Source of the DNA: [Eubacterium] saphenum
GTDB taxonomy: Bacteria > Bacillota > Clostridia > Oscillospirales > Ruminococcaceae
Direction: 5' to 3'
Length of the DNA stretch: 24,320 nucleotides
Assembly (NCBI GenBank): GCA_004555635.1
Contig: SFHN01000003.1
Coordinates: 1 to 24,320, forward strand
In this document: piece by piece, positions 8,761 through 14,891 of the stretch
How the letters are laid out: every line of letters begins with the position of its first letter
Position numbering within the stretch: position 1 is the first letter of the stretch
Program-made: the position numbers and the translations under genes
Notes under the pieces: model-generated
Told to the model about the DNA's origin: nothing
The model's database searches: none
What the model saw: only the letters and a program-made list of their open reading frames with translations

Positions 8761-8847
8761 GCTATTAGGTGGGAATTTACCCGTTTACGGGCGGCACATC
8801 TTGTGGCGGTTGCCGATATTCCTGTTTTTACTAAGGAGGATTTTTTT

Positions 8848-9123
8848 ATGAAAGCTCTAGGAATTTTAATGGTGGGACTTCTTGCAGTTGCAGGCGGAGT
8901 TGCCGCTGCTACCTATATCACAAAGAAAAAGCTCGAAAAGGAAAACGAGGATAACTACTACGACGATTGGGACGACGAGTTCGACGATGACCTCGACTTC
9001 GACGCAGACGAGGCGCTTGACGACGTTTCTTCTGAGGAGACCGAGGACGAAGCTGCTCCCGCAGCAAAGCTCGCAGACGAGCTTACCGAGGAAAAGGCCG
9101 AGGACGACGAGAGCGACCTTTGA
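8848..9123 (+). CDS. Small single-pass membrane protein with highly acidic tail, function unknown
   Basis: 91 residues. I do not recognise a named family. Residues 1-24 (MKALGILMVGLLAVAGGVAA and on) form one hydrophobic segment, either a membrane anchor or a signal peptide, followed by a basic TKKKLEKE patch. The remainder (about 35-91) is dominated by Asp and Glu with a few Tyr, Trp and Phe (DNYYDDWDDEFDDDLDFD), then alanine/glutamate-rich sequence, and is probably disordered. The basic patch after the hydrophobic stretch favours an N-out anchor with a cytoplasmic acidic tail. ATG 8848 has an ideal AAGGAGGA (8833-8840) 7 bases upstream; an in-frame GTG at 8701 lies before the promoter and is rejected. 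It is a monocistronic unit between its own strong promoter and a terminator. Confidence 0.75.
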   Translation: MKALGILMVGLLAVAGGVAAATYITKKKLEKENEDNYYDDWDDEFDDDLDFDADEALDDVSSEETEDEAAPAAKLADELTEEKAEDDESDL

Positions 9124-9146
9124 TTTTCCGCGCGAATGAAAGAACT

Positions 9147-9177
9147 GCGGCGGTGCTTTGCCACTGCCGCAATTTTG
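9147..9177 (+). terminator. Intrinsic terminator after the acidic membrane protein gene
   Basis: GCGGCGGTG (9147-9155) pairs with CACTGCCGC (9162-9170) with one G-U wobble and a 6-base loop, followed by AATTTTG. The T-run is short, so it may be partly leaky. Confidence 0.6.
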
Positions 9178-9226
9178 TGCAATAATGCGCATATACATAG
9201 AACAAACCGCAAAACAGGAGAACACT

Positions 9227-10231
9227 ATGAGAAAGAGGATAATGGCGGCGCTGCTTTCCGTGGCAATATGCGCGGCGGGCGTCGGCTGTTCGGGAGAAAG
9301 CGACGGCGGCGGTACGGGGCTTGAAAGTCCCGACAGCGCTTCCGCGGTGGATAATACCTCGGATAGCGAGCCGGAAATCACCCCCGACACAGCGCCCGAG
9401 CAGACAGACACCCCGCCCGAAACCGAGCAGACCGAGCAGACTTCCGACAGCGAGCCGCCCGAGGAAACCTCCGAACCCGAGGAGAGCTACGCGGGGCTTA
9501 TTCTTGCATACAGCAACAGCTTTCTTGGGCTTCCGGCAGAGGATAGGGTATACGTTTTTTCCGACGCGTATCAGACGGCGGAGATTGACGGCGCAGTTTG
9601 CCACGCGATAAGCTGCTACGACGAGTTTGAGGGAACGCTCTATTATATGTGCGACTTCTACATATCCGAGGACGGTGCGCGCGTTTATCGCTTCTACGAG
9701 AGCGAAAACCGCTATCAGCTTCTCCCCGAGGAGCAGGGCTATGTCCGCCTTGACCCGACGGTTCAGTCGGCAGACGAAATTTTTGAGAAGGCGAGAGAGC
9801 TTGAGGTGATTTTCACACCGTATGCGAGCAGCGCAGTGCTGCTTGACACAGAGAATTACATCGAGCTTGACGGGCTAAAGTATGACCTTGTGACGGACGA
9901 GCGGTTTAGCACAAAGCAAAAGCTGCTCGAAACGCTCGATAAATTTTTCAGTATGGAGATTATCGGCGCGATGATGGAAACGAATGCGGTTGCCGAGCAG
10001 GACGGAAAAATCTACGTCAGACACAGCGACGGCGCGGGCGGAAATCCCTATCTCCAATCGGTTGAATACGAACTTTCTGTTCTGACGGACAACGAGGCAA
10101 TTTTCACCGAGTATGACACATATCTCTACGAAGCGGGCGAAACCGAGGTAAAGGAGATAACCTACAAGGCGGAAAAGCAGTACGGAATGTGGCGCTTTAC
10201 CGAGTATCCGATGACTAACCTGTGGCAATGA
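9227..10231 (+). CDS. Putative lipoprotein with IseA-like C-terminal domain
   Basis: 334 residues. MRKRIMAALLSVAICAAGVGC is a signal sequence ending in Cys21, read here as a lipoprotein site, though the position -3 residue (Gly) is not typical. Residues 22-90 are a Ser/Thr/Pro/Glu/Asp-rich wall-spanning linker. Residues about 90-190 form an unassigned domain (YYMCDFYISEDGARVYRFYE). The C-terminal part (about 215-334), with YDLVTDERFSTKQKLLETL, FFSMEIIGAMM, DGKIYVRHSDGAGG and a strand-rich end, resembles the IseA family of DL-endopeptidase inhibitors (PF15486) that restrain cell-wall hydrolases in B. subtilis; this assignment is by eye and unsure. ACAGGAG lies 7 bases before ATG 9227; an upstream in-frame ATG at 9158 falls inside the terminator hairpin and is rejected. 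Confidence 0.8.
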   Translation: MRKRIMAALLSVAICAAGVGCSGESDGGGTGLESPDSASAVDNTSDSEPEITPDTAPEQTDTPPETEQTEQTSDSEPPEETSEPEESYAGLILAYSNSFLGLPAEDRVYVFSDAYQTAEIDGAVCHAISCYDEFEGTLYYMCDFYISEDGARVYRFYESENRYQLLPEEQGYVRLDPTVQSADEIFEKARELEVIFTPYASSAVLLDTENYIELDGLKYDLVTDERFSTKQKLLETLDKFFSMEIIGAMMETNAVAEQDGKIYVRHSDGAGGNPYLQSVEYELSVLTDNEAIFTEYDTYLYEAGETEVKEITYKAEKQYGMWRFTEYPMTNLWQ

Positions 10232-10250
10232 AAAAAATTGCTTTATCCCC

Positions 10251-10279
10251 TTGAAAATTTTTCTGAGATATGCTATACT
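10251..10279 (+). promoter_or_regulatory. Sigma-A promoter for the SCIFF precursor gene
   Basis: TTGAAA (10251-10256), 17-base spacer, TATACT (10274-10279). The transcript would start near 10286, placing a small hairpin ACGGC-TGT-GCCGT (10290-10302) at the very 5' end, a position where hairpins often protect mRNA. Confidence 0.8.
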
Positions 10280-10314
10280 TGTATTATAGACGGCTGTGCC
10301 GTGATATTTTGAAG

Positions 10315-10323
10315 AAAGAGGTG
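10315..10323 (+). promoter_or_regulatory. Ribosome binding site selecting the TTG start of SCIFF
   Basis: AAAGAGGTG matches the 16S 3' end well; GAGG ends 8 bases before TTG 10330 and so fixes the 47-residue product. Confidence 0.65.
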
Positions 10324-10329
10324 TCCGAT

Positions 10330-10473
10330 TTGAAGCACATCACAACAGTTAATAAGGCTAACCTTAAGGCAACTGCCGCTAAGGGCGGCTGCGGCAAGTG
10401 CACCAGCTCCTGCCAGTCTGCATGCAAGACCTCCTGCACAGTAGCAAACCAGAAGTGCGAGTCCGTTAAGTAA
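10330..10473 (+). CDS. Six-cysteine ranthipeptide precursor SCIFF
   Basis: A 47-residue precursor of the SCIFF family (six cysteines in forty-five residues), a ribosomally made peptide nearly universal in Clostridia. The leader MKHITTVNKANLKATAAKGG is followed by a core with cysteines at 21, 24, 28, 32, 36 and 43 in the canonical CxxC-x3-C-x3-C-x3-C-x6-C spacing. In the Clostridium thermocellum homologue (CteA) the maturase makes a thioether, recalled as Cys32 to Thr37; both residues exist at these positions here. The peptide's biological role is unknown. The start is TTG 10330: GAGG (10318-10321) lies 8 bases before it. The longer in-frame ATG at 10270 overlaps the promoter -10 and cannot be used from that transcript. 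The maturase is the next gene. Confidence 0.95.
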   Translation: MKHITTVNKANLKATAAKGGCGKCTSSCQSACKTSCTVANQKCESVK

Positions 10474-10489
10474 GCCGTTTGGCAGTTTT

Positions 10490-10517
10490 GGGAGGCGGCG
10501 CACAAGGCGCGGCTCCC
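10490..10517 (+). other. Imperfect hairpin in the SCIFF 3' untranslated region
   Basis: GGGAG (10490-10494) pairs with CTCCC (10513-10517) and GCGC (10498-10501) with GCGC (10507-10510), separated by a small internal loop. It may stabilise the upstream precursor mRNA. Confidence 0.4.
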
Positions 10518-10530
10518 GTTATGTTGCGGA

Positions 10531-10566
10531 TTTTGGGCGGGAATATTCCTGCCCAAAAATTATTTT
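10531..10566 (+). terminator. Intrinsic terminator/attenuator between SCIFF and its maturase
   Basis: TTTTGGGC (10531-10538) pairs with GCCCAAAA (10551-10558), extended inward by GGAA/TTCC with one G-U wobble, then AATTATTTT. The T-run is interrupted, so some readthrough into the maturase is expected. No separate promoter of good quality is visible between here and 10623, so the maturase probably depends on that readthrough. Confidence 0.65.
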
Positions 10567-10586
10567 AGGAATAGTACGAAACAAAT

Positions 10587-10610
10587 AAAGGAGATTTGCT
10601 CCTTTGGAGC
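10587..10610 (+). promoter_or_regulatory. Two competing Shine-Dalgarno hairpins before the maturase
   Basis: AAAGGAG (10587-10593) is the exact reverse complement of CTCCTTT (10599-10605), and the overlapping GCTCC (10598-10602) is the exact reverse complement of GGAGC (10606-10610). Both folds use the same CTCC, so they exclude each other: one frees the GGAG nearest the ATG at 10623, the other hides it. Upstream AAAGGAG alone is 29 bases from the ATG, too far unless a hairpin brings it closer. Confidence 0.5.
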
Positions 10611-10622
10611 AGAAATTGAAAG

Positions 10623-12020
10623 ATGATACATAAGTTCAAACAGCTTGGTTACAATATAGTCCTCGACGTAAACTCAAACGGCGTTCACGCGGTTGACGAC
10701 TGCACCTACGACCTGCTTGACCTCGTTGACGAGAATATGACGGAAGAGCTTCCCGATGGGATTTGCGAAAAGCTGCCGCAGTATTCTCCCGAGGACATCG
10801 CGGAAAGCTATGCGGAGCTTTATTCGCTGAAAAACGACGGCGCGCTTTTTGCGCAGGACGAGTATGAAAAGTATTCCGAAACGATGGTGAAAAGCCCCGT
10901 AAAGTCGATGTGCCTTAACGTGTCGCACGACTGCAATCTGCGCTGCGAATACTGCTTTGCGCAGACGGGCGACTTTGGCGGCGAGCGCTGCATAATGACT
11001 CCCGAAACGGGAAGAAAGGCGATTGACTTCCTTATTGAAAACTCCGCAAACCGCGAGAACATCGAGCTTGATTTCTTTGGCGGCGAGCCGCTTATGGCTT
11101 GGGACACCGTGGTGGAAACCGTGAAGTACGCGCGCTCGATTGAAAAGCAGCACGGAAAGAACTTCCGCTTTACGATAACGACAAACGGCGTTCTGCTTGA
11201 CGACGAGAAAATTGACTACATAAACCGCGAGATGGTGAACGTTGTGCTGTCGCTTGACGGCAGGCGCGAAGTTACCGACCGCATAAGAAAAACGCTTAAC
11301 GGCAAAAGCGCCTATGACGTTATCGTGCCGAAGTTCCAAAAGCTTGTTCAAAACCGCGGCGGAAAGGACTACTACGTCCGCGCAACGTTCACGAAGTACA
11401 ACCTCGATTTCGCAGACGACGTGCTTCATATGCGCGACCTCGGGTTTGAGCAGCTTTCGGCGGAGCCTGTCGTAACCGACCCGAAAATGCCCTACGCAAT
11501 CGGCTTTGACGACCTGCCGCGCGTTTTCTCGGAGTACGACCGCCTGTGCGAGATTATGTCCGAGAGAAAGGAAAACAAGTTCAACTTCTTCCACTTTATG
11601 GTGGATATCAACGCAGGTCCCTGCGCTATAAAGCGCCTGCGCGGCTGCGGCTGCGGAAACGACTACGTTGCGGTTGATCCGCACGGGGATATTTACCCGT
11701 GTCATCAGTTCGTTGGTATCGAACAGTGGAAAATGGGCAACCTATATGACGGAACGTTTAACCACGATATAAAGTCGTTCTTTGCGGGAACGCACGTGTA
11801 CAGCAAGCAGGGCTGCCGCGACTGCTGGGCAAAGTTCTTCTGCTCGGGCGGGTGCAACGCGAACGGCTTCCTGTACGAGGGCGACGTCAAAAAGCCGCAC
11901 AAGCTTTCCTGCGAAATGCAGAAAAAGCGCCTTGAATGCGCGCTGGCGCTGGCGGTTGACCGCGCGATAAAGGGCGAAGCGGACATCAATATGGCAGAAG
12001 CGCCCGCAAGTATGGGATAA
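10623..12020 (+). CDS. Radical SAM thioether-forming SCIFF peptide maturase
   Basis: 465 residues, the usual length. The N-terminal 85 residues (MIHKFKQLGYNIVLDVNSNG) are the leader-binding RRE-like region typical of SCIFF maturases. The radical SAM CxxxCxxC motif is CNLRCEYC with Cys104, Cys108 and Cys111; FFGGEP (151-156) is the SAM-contacting GGE motif. The C-terminal SPASM region carries Cys334, 342, 344, 360, 398, 401, 407, 411 and 430, enough for two auxiliary iron-sulfur clusters, with the CxxCx5CxxxC core at 398-411. The enzyme cuts SAM reductively and links precursor cysteines to the gamma carbon of acceptor residues, giving a ranthipeptide. ATG 10623 agrees with the family N-terminus. 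It is preceded by the precursor gene and by a structured leader. Confidence 0.96.
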   Translation: MIHKFKQLGYNIVLDVNSNGVHAVDDCTYDLLDLVDENMTEELPDGICEKLPQYSPEDIAESYAELYSLKNDGALFAQDEYEKYSETMVKSPVKSMCLNVSHDCNLRCEYCFAQTGDFGGERCIMTPETGRKAIDFLIENSANRENIELDFFGGEPLMAWDTVVETVKYARSIEKQHGKNFRFTITTNGVLLDDEKIDYINREMVNVVLSLDGRREVTDRIRKTLNGKSAYDVIVPKFQKLVQNRGGKDYYVRATFTKYNLDFADDVLHMRDLGFEQLSAEPVVTDPKMPYAIGFDDLPRVFSEYDRLCEIMSERKENKFNFFHFMVDINAGPCAIKRLRGCGCGNDYVAVDPHGDIYPCHQFVGIEQWKMGNLYDGTFNHDIKSFFAGTHVYSKQGCRDCWAKFFCSGGCNANGFLYEGDVKKPHKLSCEMQKKRLECALALAVDRAIKGEADINMAEAPASMG

Positions 12021-12067
12021 TGTGATAACCTGTTTTCCAAAAAGATTTAATTATTTGTTCAACTTTG

Positions 12068-12100
12068 TTTCACACTGATTACACAAACCGTTTCTATAAT
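12068..12100 (+). promoter_or_regulatory. htrA promoter: -10 box with an overlapping direct repeat
   Basis: A perfect TATAAT (12095-12100) lacks a good -35 at 16-18 bases. Instead TTTCACA (12068-12074) and TTACACA (12079-12085) form a direct repeat with an 11-base period overlapping the -35 zone, the spacing used by OmpR-type response regulators. An activated promoter is inferred. Confidence 0.45.
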
Positions 12101-12141
12101 AAAACCATAAACTAAACCGAACGACAGAAAGGATGAGTTTT

Positions 12142-13434
12142 ATGGATAACATGAACAACTTTAACGATATAGACGGCATTCCCACCGAAAAGCCCCGCAA
12201 GAAGCATAACACCGCGAAGGTAATCGCGCTTATCGCGGCGGTTGCGATTGTCGGCAGCGGAGCGGGCTTCGGCGGCGCGCTTATCGCGTCGCGCAGCAAT
12301 AATCTTGTAAAGGCCCCCGAATCGTCCTACTCCGAGAGCGAGGTTGACAGCCGCCCCGCTTCTGACAGCAAAAACGACAGCACTTCCTCCGAGCCTTCGG
12401 CAAACCCCACGCTCAGCGATATGCAAAGCTCAAGCGTACAGCACAACCTTTCGGGCAAGGTGGAGTATAACACCGACGGCACATATATGTACACCCGCGA
12501 CCTTGTAGCAGAGGTTCGCGACACGGTTGTTTACATCGAGGTTTTCACGAACTACCGCAACGAAAAAGTGCTTTACGGCAGCGGCAGCGGCATTGTGATT
12601 TCCTCCGACGGATACATTATGACCAACGCTCACGTTGTTGACGGGCTTGACGCATATACCGTTCAGATAAACAACACCGACCCCGAAACGGGCGAAGTTG
12701 ACGCGAAGGTATACGACGCGGAGCTTATCGGCTGCGACGTCGATACGGACCTTGCGGTGCTGAAGATTGACGCGACAGGGCTTAAGACCGCTGTTCTCGG
12801 CGACTCAGACGAGCTTCATCTCGGCGACGACTGCGTTGTAATCGGAAACCCGCTCGGACTTGAAACCTCCGTTTCCAAGGGAATTATCTCGGGACTTAAC
12901 CGACAGATTTCCTCCAACCAGCGCTCACTGTCCTCCATTCAGACTGACGCAGCGATTAACTCGGGCAACTCGGGCGGCGCTATGTTCAATATGTACGGCG
13001 AGGTTGTCGGCGTTGTAAACGAAAAGCTCATAAACAACTACGCGGAGAACGTCGGCTTTGCAATCACGATTAACGAGGCAAAGGGCGTTATCGACGACCT
13101 GCTTTCAAAGGGCTATGTTACGGGCAGGGCTTACCTCGGCGTAAACTACCTGTGGATTTCGGAGTACACCGCGGCGGTTCAGAATATGACGGTCGGAATG
13201 TATATTACTGACATTGACAGCGGTCTTGCGGTTGCGGAAAGCGACCTCAGAGTCGGCGACACAATCATTGCGATAAACGGAACAACGCTTACGAGCAAGA
13301 CCCACTGTCCCGAGCTGCTTAAGGGAATGTCCCCCGGCGACGTGGTAACGCTGACGGTTGTCCACACAAACGCTCTCGGGCAGAACGTCCGTCTTGACAT
13401 TGACGCAAAGCTCTCCGAGTACAGCGGAAGCTGA
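12142..13434 (+). CDS. HtrA/DegP-type membrane-anchored serine protease with PDZ domain
   Basis: 430 residues. A short cytoplasmic N-terminus with basic KPRKKHNTAK is followed by one membrane segment (about residues 27-50) and a Ser-rich, acidic linker to about 105. The trypsin-like domain contains the full triad: His164 in TNAHVVDG, Asp203 in DTDLAVLKI and Ser277 in GNSGGAMF. A single PDZ domain (about 325-425) has GDTIIAINGTTL. HtrA proteases degrade or refold misfolded proteins outside the membrane. The start is ATG 12142, with AAAGGA (12128-12133) 8 bases upstream; the in-frame ATG 12133 overlaps that site. A dedicated promoter precedes it and a strong terminator follows. Whether it processes the SCIFF peptide made upstream is unknown. 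Confidence 0.95.
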   Translation: MDNMNNFNDIDGIPTEKPRKKHNTAKVIALIAAVAIVGSGAGFGGALIASRSNNLVKAPESSYSESEVDSRPASDSKNDSTSSEPSANPTLSDMQSSSVQHNLSGKVEYNTDGTYMYTRDLVAEVRDTVVYIEVFTNYRNEKVLYGSGSGIVISSDGYIMTNAHVVDGLDAYTVQINNTDPETGEVDAKVYDAELIGCDVDTDLAVLKIDATGLKTAVLGDSDELHLGDDCVVIGNPLGLETSVSKGIISGLNRQISSNQRSLSSIQTDAAINSGNSGGAMFNMYGEVVGVVNEKLINNYAENVGFAITINEAKGVIDDLLSKGYVTGRAYLGVNYLWISEYTAAVQNMTVGMYITDIDSGLAVAESDLRVGDTIIAINGTTLTSKTHCPELLKGMSPGDVVTLTVVHTNALGQNVRLDIDAKLSEYSGS

Positions 13435-13479
13435 TATCCCCCGAAATTCCGCTTGAAAAAGCGTTAAATAAAAAAGTAA

Positions 13480-13509
13480 CCCCCGTGAGAATTTCGTTTC
13501 TCGCGGGGG
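13480..13509. terminator. Bidirectional terminator between convergent genes
   Basis: CCCCCGTGAGAA (13480-13491) pairs with TTCTCGCGGGGG (13498-13509) with one G-U wobble and a 6-base loop. On the minus strand it is followed by TTACTTTTTT, a good U-tract; on the plus strand by CATTTGTGTTG and later a T5, a weaker one. It separates htrA from the hydrolase. Confidence 0.85.
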
Positions 13510-13526
13510 CATTTGTGTTGTGATTT

Positions 13527-14627
13527 TTAAGAGTACTTCACGCCGTCTTTTTCGCCCGACGGCATTTCAATATCGGGCAGCTTTTTCAGGTACTTGTCGA
13601 AAAAGCGGATATGAATATCCGAGAGGTGGCGGTACATCGTGAGCGGCTCCATTTTGCCCGCAAGCGATTTCGAGCGGATATAGAACTTCGCGTCGGTAAA
13701 GCCCAGATGCTTCATTCCGCTGAAAACGGCATAGTGCACGGGCGCGGTAGTGTTTAGCAGCGGCTTTGTTTCGACGTTGTAATTCTCCTTGCAGCAAATC
13801 TGGAAGAACGGCTTTGTCATAGTCATATCGGCATACTCGCCGAAAAGCCCGCCGTCGATGTTTATTCCGCAGACGAAATCGTCCTCGTATTGGCACAGAT
13901 TATACGCCGCTGCGCCGCCGAGTGAATGCCCCGAAGCACCTACTCCAACGGAGAAATCTATCCAATCGGAGCAGCGCTCCTTAATCGCATTAAGCGCGCA
14001 GACGCTGTCCGCCCGCCACTCCGCAAGCCTGCCCTTGATATAAGGCACATACTTCTCCTGAAAAGCAAGGAAGCCGGCGTAAGCGTCCTCGGGCGACAGC
14101 TCCTTGCACATCAGTTTGCTCTGCGCAAAAAGCGCCTTTATCATATTCGTGTACATTATCTTATTGATTTTCTTGTCGTACAAATCAAAGCTGCCGTCGT
14201 CGTAGTCGTTTTCGACAGCCTCATATGCGTGACCCACCGAAGCCACTGCGTACCCGTGGGAAGCAAGCTCAATGCACAGGTAGGTGTTAGATTCGACAAA
14301 GCTGTTGTATCCGTGGCTGAAGATAATCAGCGGGAACTTTTCGACCGACGGGTGGGGAAGGTTTTCGTAGTAATCTGCTCTAAGAAGCGAGTCGTCAACC
14401 CTGCCGATATGAAAAGCCTTTTGTACGGCAGATTTCTTCCGATCTGAGAAAACAGCGGCGCGCTCCTTGCCCTCGGCGTCGGATTTAAGCGCGGGGTAGT
14501 ACATTCGCACAGCAATTTTCCTGCACTCGCCGCCTGCCCCTAGCTGTTCCTTGCGCTCGCTGTCATATACCGTAAAGGTTTCGGTGCCGACGGCATATTC
14601 ACCGCTGACATAGTTTTCGGGTAGCAT
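13527..14627 (-). CDS. Alpha/beta hydrolase, PAF acetylhydrolase-like
   Basis: 366 residues, no signal peptide, so cytoplasmic. The alpha/beta hydrolase fold is shown by FPLIIFSHGYNSF (98-110, oxyanion-hole HG), the nucleophile elbow GHSLGG with Ser235, NIDGG with Asp258 and a late GMKHLGF with His307, giving a plausible Ser-Asp-His triad. Length and motif order resemble plasma/intracellular platelet-activating-factor acetylhydrolases and related dienelactone-hydrolase-like enzymes; the ester substrate is unknown. The start is ATG 14627, 8 bases after AAGGAG (14641-14636); the in-frame GTG at 14636 overlaps that site. Its upstream region is the hairpin-rich element at 14654-14884, and I see no clear promoter of its own. 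Confidence 0.85.
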   Translation of the reverse strand: MLPENYVSGEYAVGTETFTVYDSERKEQLGAGGECRKIAVRMYYPALKSDAEGKERAAVFSDRKKSAVQKAFHIGRVDDSLLRADYYENLPHPSVEKFPLIIFSHGYNSFVESNTYLCIELASHGYAVASVGHAYEAVENDYDDGSFDLYDKKINKIMYTNMIKALFAQSKLMCKELSPEDAYAGFLAFQEKYVPYIKGRLAEWRADSVCALNAIKERCSDWIDFSVGVGASGHSLGGAAAYNLCQYEDDFVCGINIDGGLFGEYADMTMTKPFFQICCKENYNVETKPLLNTTAPVHYAVFSGMKHLGFTDAKFYIRSKSLAGKMEPLTMYRHLSDIHIRFFDKYLKKLPDIEMPSGEKDGVKYS

Positions 14628-14653
14628 AGCATTCACTCCTTAAGAGAATTATT

Positions 14654-14884
14654 GCGCCCCTTAAAGGGGCGCGTGAGACTGTCGAAAAAGTCCCGTTGGG
14701 ACTTTTCCGACGTAACATCCGCACTGCCCGCACTCACTGCCGGCAAAGCCGTCAGTTCGCACAGTTGTGCGGATAGAAGTATTTTTTGCCCCGGCAAAGC
14801 TGGGACAAAAAATGGATTTCAAAAGCCCGCTTCGCGGGCAAATAATAGTTTTTCGACAAGCTGTAGCGCCCCTTAAAGGGGCGC
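14654..14884. repeat. 231-bp multi-hairpin element bounded by identical palindromes
   Basis: Identical 19-base palindromes (GCGCCCCTTAAAGGGGCGC) end the element at 14654-14672 and 14866-14884. Just inside is a perfect 10-base inverted repeat, TGTCGAAAAA (14680-14689) and TTTTTCGACA (14849-14858). Inside lie at least five hairpins: 14681-14711 (14-bp stem, one mismatch), 14717-14774 (ATCCGCAC/GTGCGGAT) enclosing 14736-14756 (ACTGCCGGC/GCCGTCAGT, one mismatch), 14781-14813 (12-bp stem, one mismatch) and 14825-14839 (GCCCGC-TTC-GCGGGC). No convincing gene is encoded; the 74-residue open frame crossing it is a by-product. It looks like a non-autonomous repeat of the MITE/REP kind. The right palindrome may also end the importer transcript. 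Confidence 0.65.
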
Positions 14885-14891
14885 GTTTTTG

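Noticed and set aside
10270..10329. A 20-residue N-terminal extension of SCIFF from ATG 10270.
   Set aside because: The ATG lies in the promoter spacer, upstream of the predicted transcript start, and the family begins at MKHI.
10674..11705. A 343-residue minus-strand frame opposite the SCIFF maturase.
   Set aside because: It mirrors a well-supported radical SAM gene; no start signal or recognisable domain.
14428..14450. CTTCCGATCT within the hydrolase gene resembles the end of an Illumina adapter.
   Set aside because: The match is short (about 11 bases) and the reading frame continues normally through it as SDRKK, so an assembly artefact is not needed to explain it. A read-level check would settle it.
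14652..14876. A 74-residue plus-strand frame inside the hairpin element (MRPLKGRVRLSKK...).
   Set aside because: It is built almost entirely from inverted-repeat sequence, starts within the terminal palindrome and has no ribosome site; frames of this type are typical false genes in repeats.
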